A stretch of DNA of 6,162 nucleotides from Actinomycetes bacterium (lineage in GTDB: Bacteria > Actinomycetota > Aquicultoria > SURF-47 > JAUUWJ01), in contig JAUUWJ010000044.1 in assembly GCA_030589175.1 (NCBI GenBank), forward strand, positions 1 to 6,162, read 5' to 3'. The notes beneath the pieces were generated by a model. The model did no database searches, was not told where the DNA came from, and was given only the letters and a program-made list of their open reading frames with translations. Position 1 is the stretch's first letter; each line of letters starts with the position of its first letter. This document shows, one piece after another, positions 5,036 through 6,162 of this stretch. The position numbers were made by a program, and so were the translations under genes.

Positions 5036-6162
5036 ATGAGTTTTTCAAGCCGCAAAACGAAAAGTTTGACAATTTTACTATGCTTAATTTCTCTTTTCCT
5101 TTTTCTCTTTGTTTTTTCAACTAGCGCCAGTGCAGCCGATTGGTTTGATACTGCTTGGACAAGAAGAGCGCCTATTACAATTGATAACAGCACCGCCTCT
5201 TCTTTAACCGATTATCAAGTAAGAATCGACGTACCATACAACTCTGCTATGAACGCAGATTATTCTGATTTGAGGTTTACCGATTCTGATGGCACTACTC
5301 AATTAAACTTTTGGCTTGAACAAAGCAATATAAATGGTGCTGACGTTTGGGTAAAGGTTCCCTCCATCCCTGCTTCTTCATCAAAAGATATTTATGTATA
5401 TTACGGCAATGCCGGTGCTATTTCTGAGTCAAATGGAGATGGTACTTTCCTATTCTTTGACGACTTTGAAGACGGAACGATTGATACAACAAAATGGATG
5501 GAGATAGACAGTGGTTCTTATATCGGCGAGACCGGCGGAAAACTAACATTTAATCTTAAAAACAACTTAAGCTGGGCTAATTCGATTATCGCCAAGACCG
5601 CTTTCCCACGCTCCGATGTTTCCCTTGAAATGGAATATAAAAGGATCGGATATAAAAATCTTGCTTACAACCATGTAAAGATGGGATGGCATGACTCCAG
5701 CTACGATGCAGATTATACGCGCATGGTGTATGCCCTTTGGGATCGAGGAGCAAAAAACGGTACGCCCTATGTTTTTTATCGAGAGCGACTTGATAATGCT
5801 CTTATATCGAATTATTTTTGGAGCAGAAACACCGATTATAAGGTTAGGTTTAGATTAAGACAAAGCGGTGGCAATTATTATGATAGAAGCATAGACGGAG
5901 GAAAAAACTGGTCTACGCTTCGAACTACTAGCTATTCCTCTGAGTCCGACTTACGTCCCGGTTGGTCCTTTTGGGCAGGAAAACACCAGTTCGATAATGT
6001 AAGAGTGAGAAATTGGACCAGTAATGAACCAACAATGACAGTAGGAGCTCAAGAAAGTTCAGGAAGTGAGCCACCATCAGATCCCCTCACTTGCATGTAT
6101 TCAACACCTTGTACAACTATAACTTTAGATCCTTCCCGGCCCGATGCTTATGACGGCTGGTA
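5036..6162 (+). CDS. Secreted DUF2341 protein with lectin/laminin-G-like domain, 3' end beyond the window
   Basis: The frame opens at ATG 5036 and stays open to the right edge (375 complete codons). Residues 1-33 are a signal peptide: basic RKTK (6-9), a long Leu/Phe-rich core (11-27) and an ASA cleavage motif before Ala34. The mature part begins ADWFDTAWTRRAPITI. Residues about 35-130 match the DUF2341 pattern (WxRRxPITI, DYQVRIDV, FWLEQ, VWVKVPSIPA, IYVYYGN). Residues about 138-328 begin FFDDFEDGTIDTTKW and end FDNVRVRNW, which resembles a jelly-roll lectin/laminin-G-like domain often following DUF2341. A Ser/Pro/Glu linker (339-350) follows, then ITLDPSRPDAYDGW (362-375), which resembles the first strand of Ig-like modules that usually repeat. 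A large multi-domain exported adhesin, carbohydrate-binding or envelope protein is inferred; no catalytic residues are recognised. It has its own promoter and leader, and is not obviously tied to the transport genes. Confidence 0.88.
   Translation, partial: MSFSSRKTKSLTILLCLISLFLFLFVFSTSASAADWFDTAWTRRAPITIDNSTASSLTDYQVRIDVPYNSAMNADYSDLRFTDSDGTTQLNFWLEQSNINGADVWVKVPSIPASSSKDIYVYYGNAGAISESNGDGTFLFFDDFEDGTIDTTKWMEIDSGSYIGETGGKLTFNLKNNLSWANSIIAKTAFPRSDVSLEMEYKRIGYKNLAYNHVKMGWHDSSYDADYTRMVYALWDRGAKNGTPYVFYRERLDNALISNYFWSRNTDYKVRFRLRQSGGNYYDRSIDGGKNWSTLRTTSYSSESDLRPGWSFWAGKHQFDNVRVRNWTSNEPTMTVGAQESSGSEPPSDPLTCMYSTPCTTITLDPSRPDAYDGW

Noticed and set aside
4876..5124. 82-codon forward frame upstream of and overlapping the secreted-protein gene
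   Set aside because: It has no ribosome site, its composition looks like translated AT-rich leader, and it overlaps the well-supported start and signal peptide at 5036 in another frame.
1..6162. CRISPR array, tRNA, rRNA, insertion sequence or phage genes
   Set aside because: I saw no regularly spaced direct repeats, cloverleaf, rRNA segment, transposase or phage protein in any frame.

Overview
The window looks like a moderately AT-rich bacterial chromosome segment, probably from an uncultured lineage. Purine-rich Shine-Dalgarno sites sit before three of the genes, there is a near-consensus sigma-70 promoter, and Trp is encoded by TGG with no in-frame TGA. Nothing in the sequence fixes the phylum. 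The tandem half-length TrkA pair and the DUF2341-type secreted protein occur in several bacterial groups, so I leave taxonomy open. All genes are on the + strand; the long reverse-strand frames are shadows of them.

Positions 1-4694 form a cation-homeostasis block: (i) the C-terminal three quarters of a type IIC (Na+,K+-ATPase-like) P-type ATPase, running in from the left edge and broken by an in-frame TAG at 38-40; (ii) two consecutive single-unit TrkA/RCK proteins (2178-2828 and 3022-3684), separated by an AT-rich imperfect palindrome that looks like an interspersed repeat; (iii) a cation diffusion facilitator (3819-4694) whose predicted transmembrane metal site is all carboxylate (Glu44, Asp48, Asp152, Asp156). 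The ATPase would set monovalent cation gradients, the RCK pair would gate a K+ channel subunit (TrkH/KtrB type) by nucleotide binding, and the CDF would export a divalent metal. No channel subunit lies inside the window.

Positions 4695-5035 are non-coding and hold the best promoter of the window (TTGACT, 17-nt spacer, TATGAT at 4794-4822), followed by a leader of about 205 nt with two small stem-loops and further -10-like boxes. The leader feeds a new transcription unit.

From 5036 to the right edge is the 5' part of a large secreted protein: signal peptide, DUF2341 domain, lectin/laminin-G-like segment, a Ser/Pro-rich linker and the start of what resembles an Ig-like repeat module. It has no stop codon in the window.

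The observations most worth a second look are the in-frame amber codon in the otherwise intact ATPase, the palindromic repeat between the two trkA-like genes, the CDF metal site, the dyad directly on the CDF start codon, and the competing hairpins at the end of the second trkA-like gene. I see no CRISPR array, tRNA, rRNA, transposase or phage gene.
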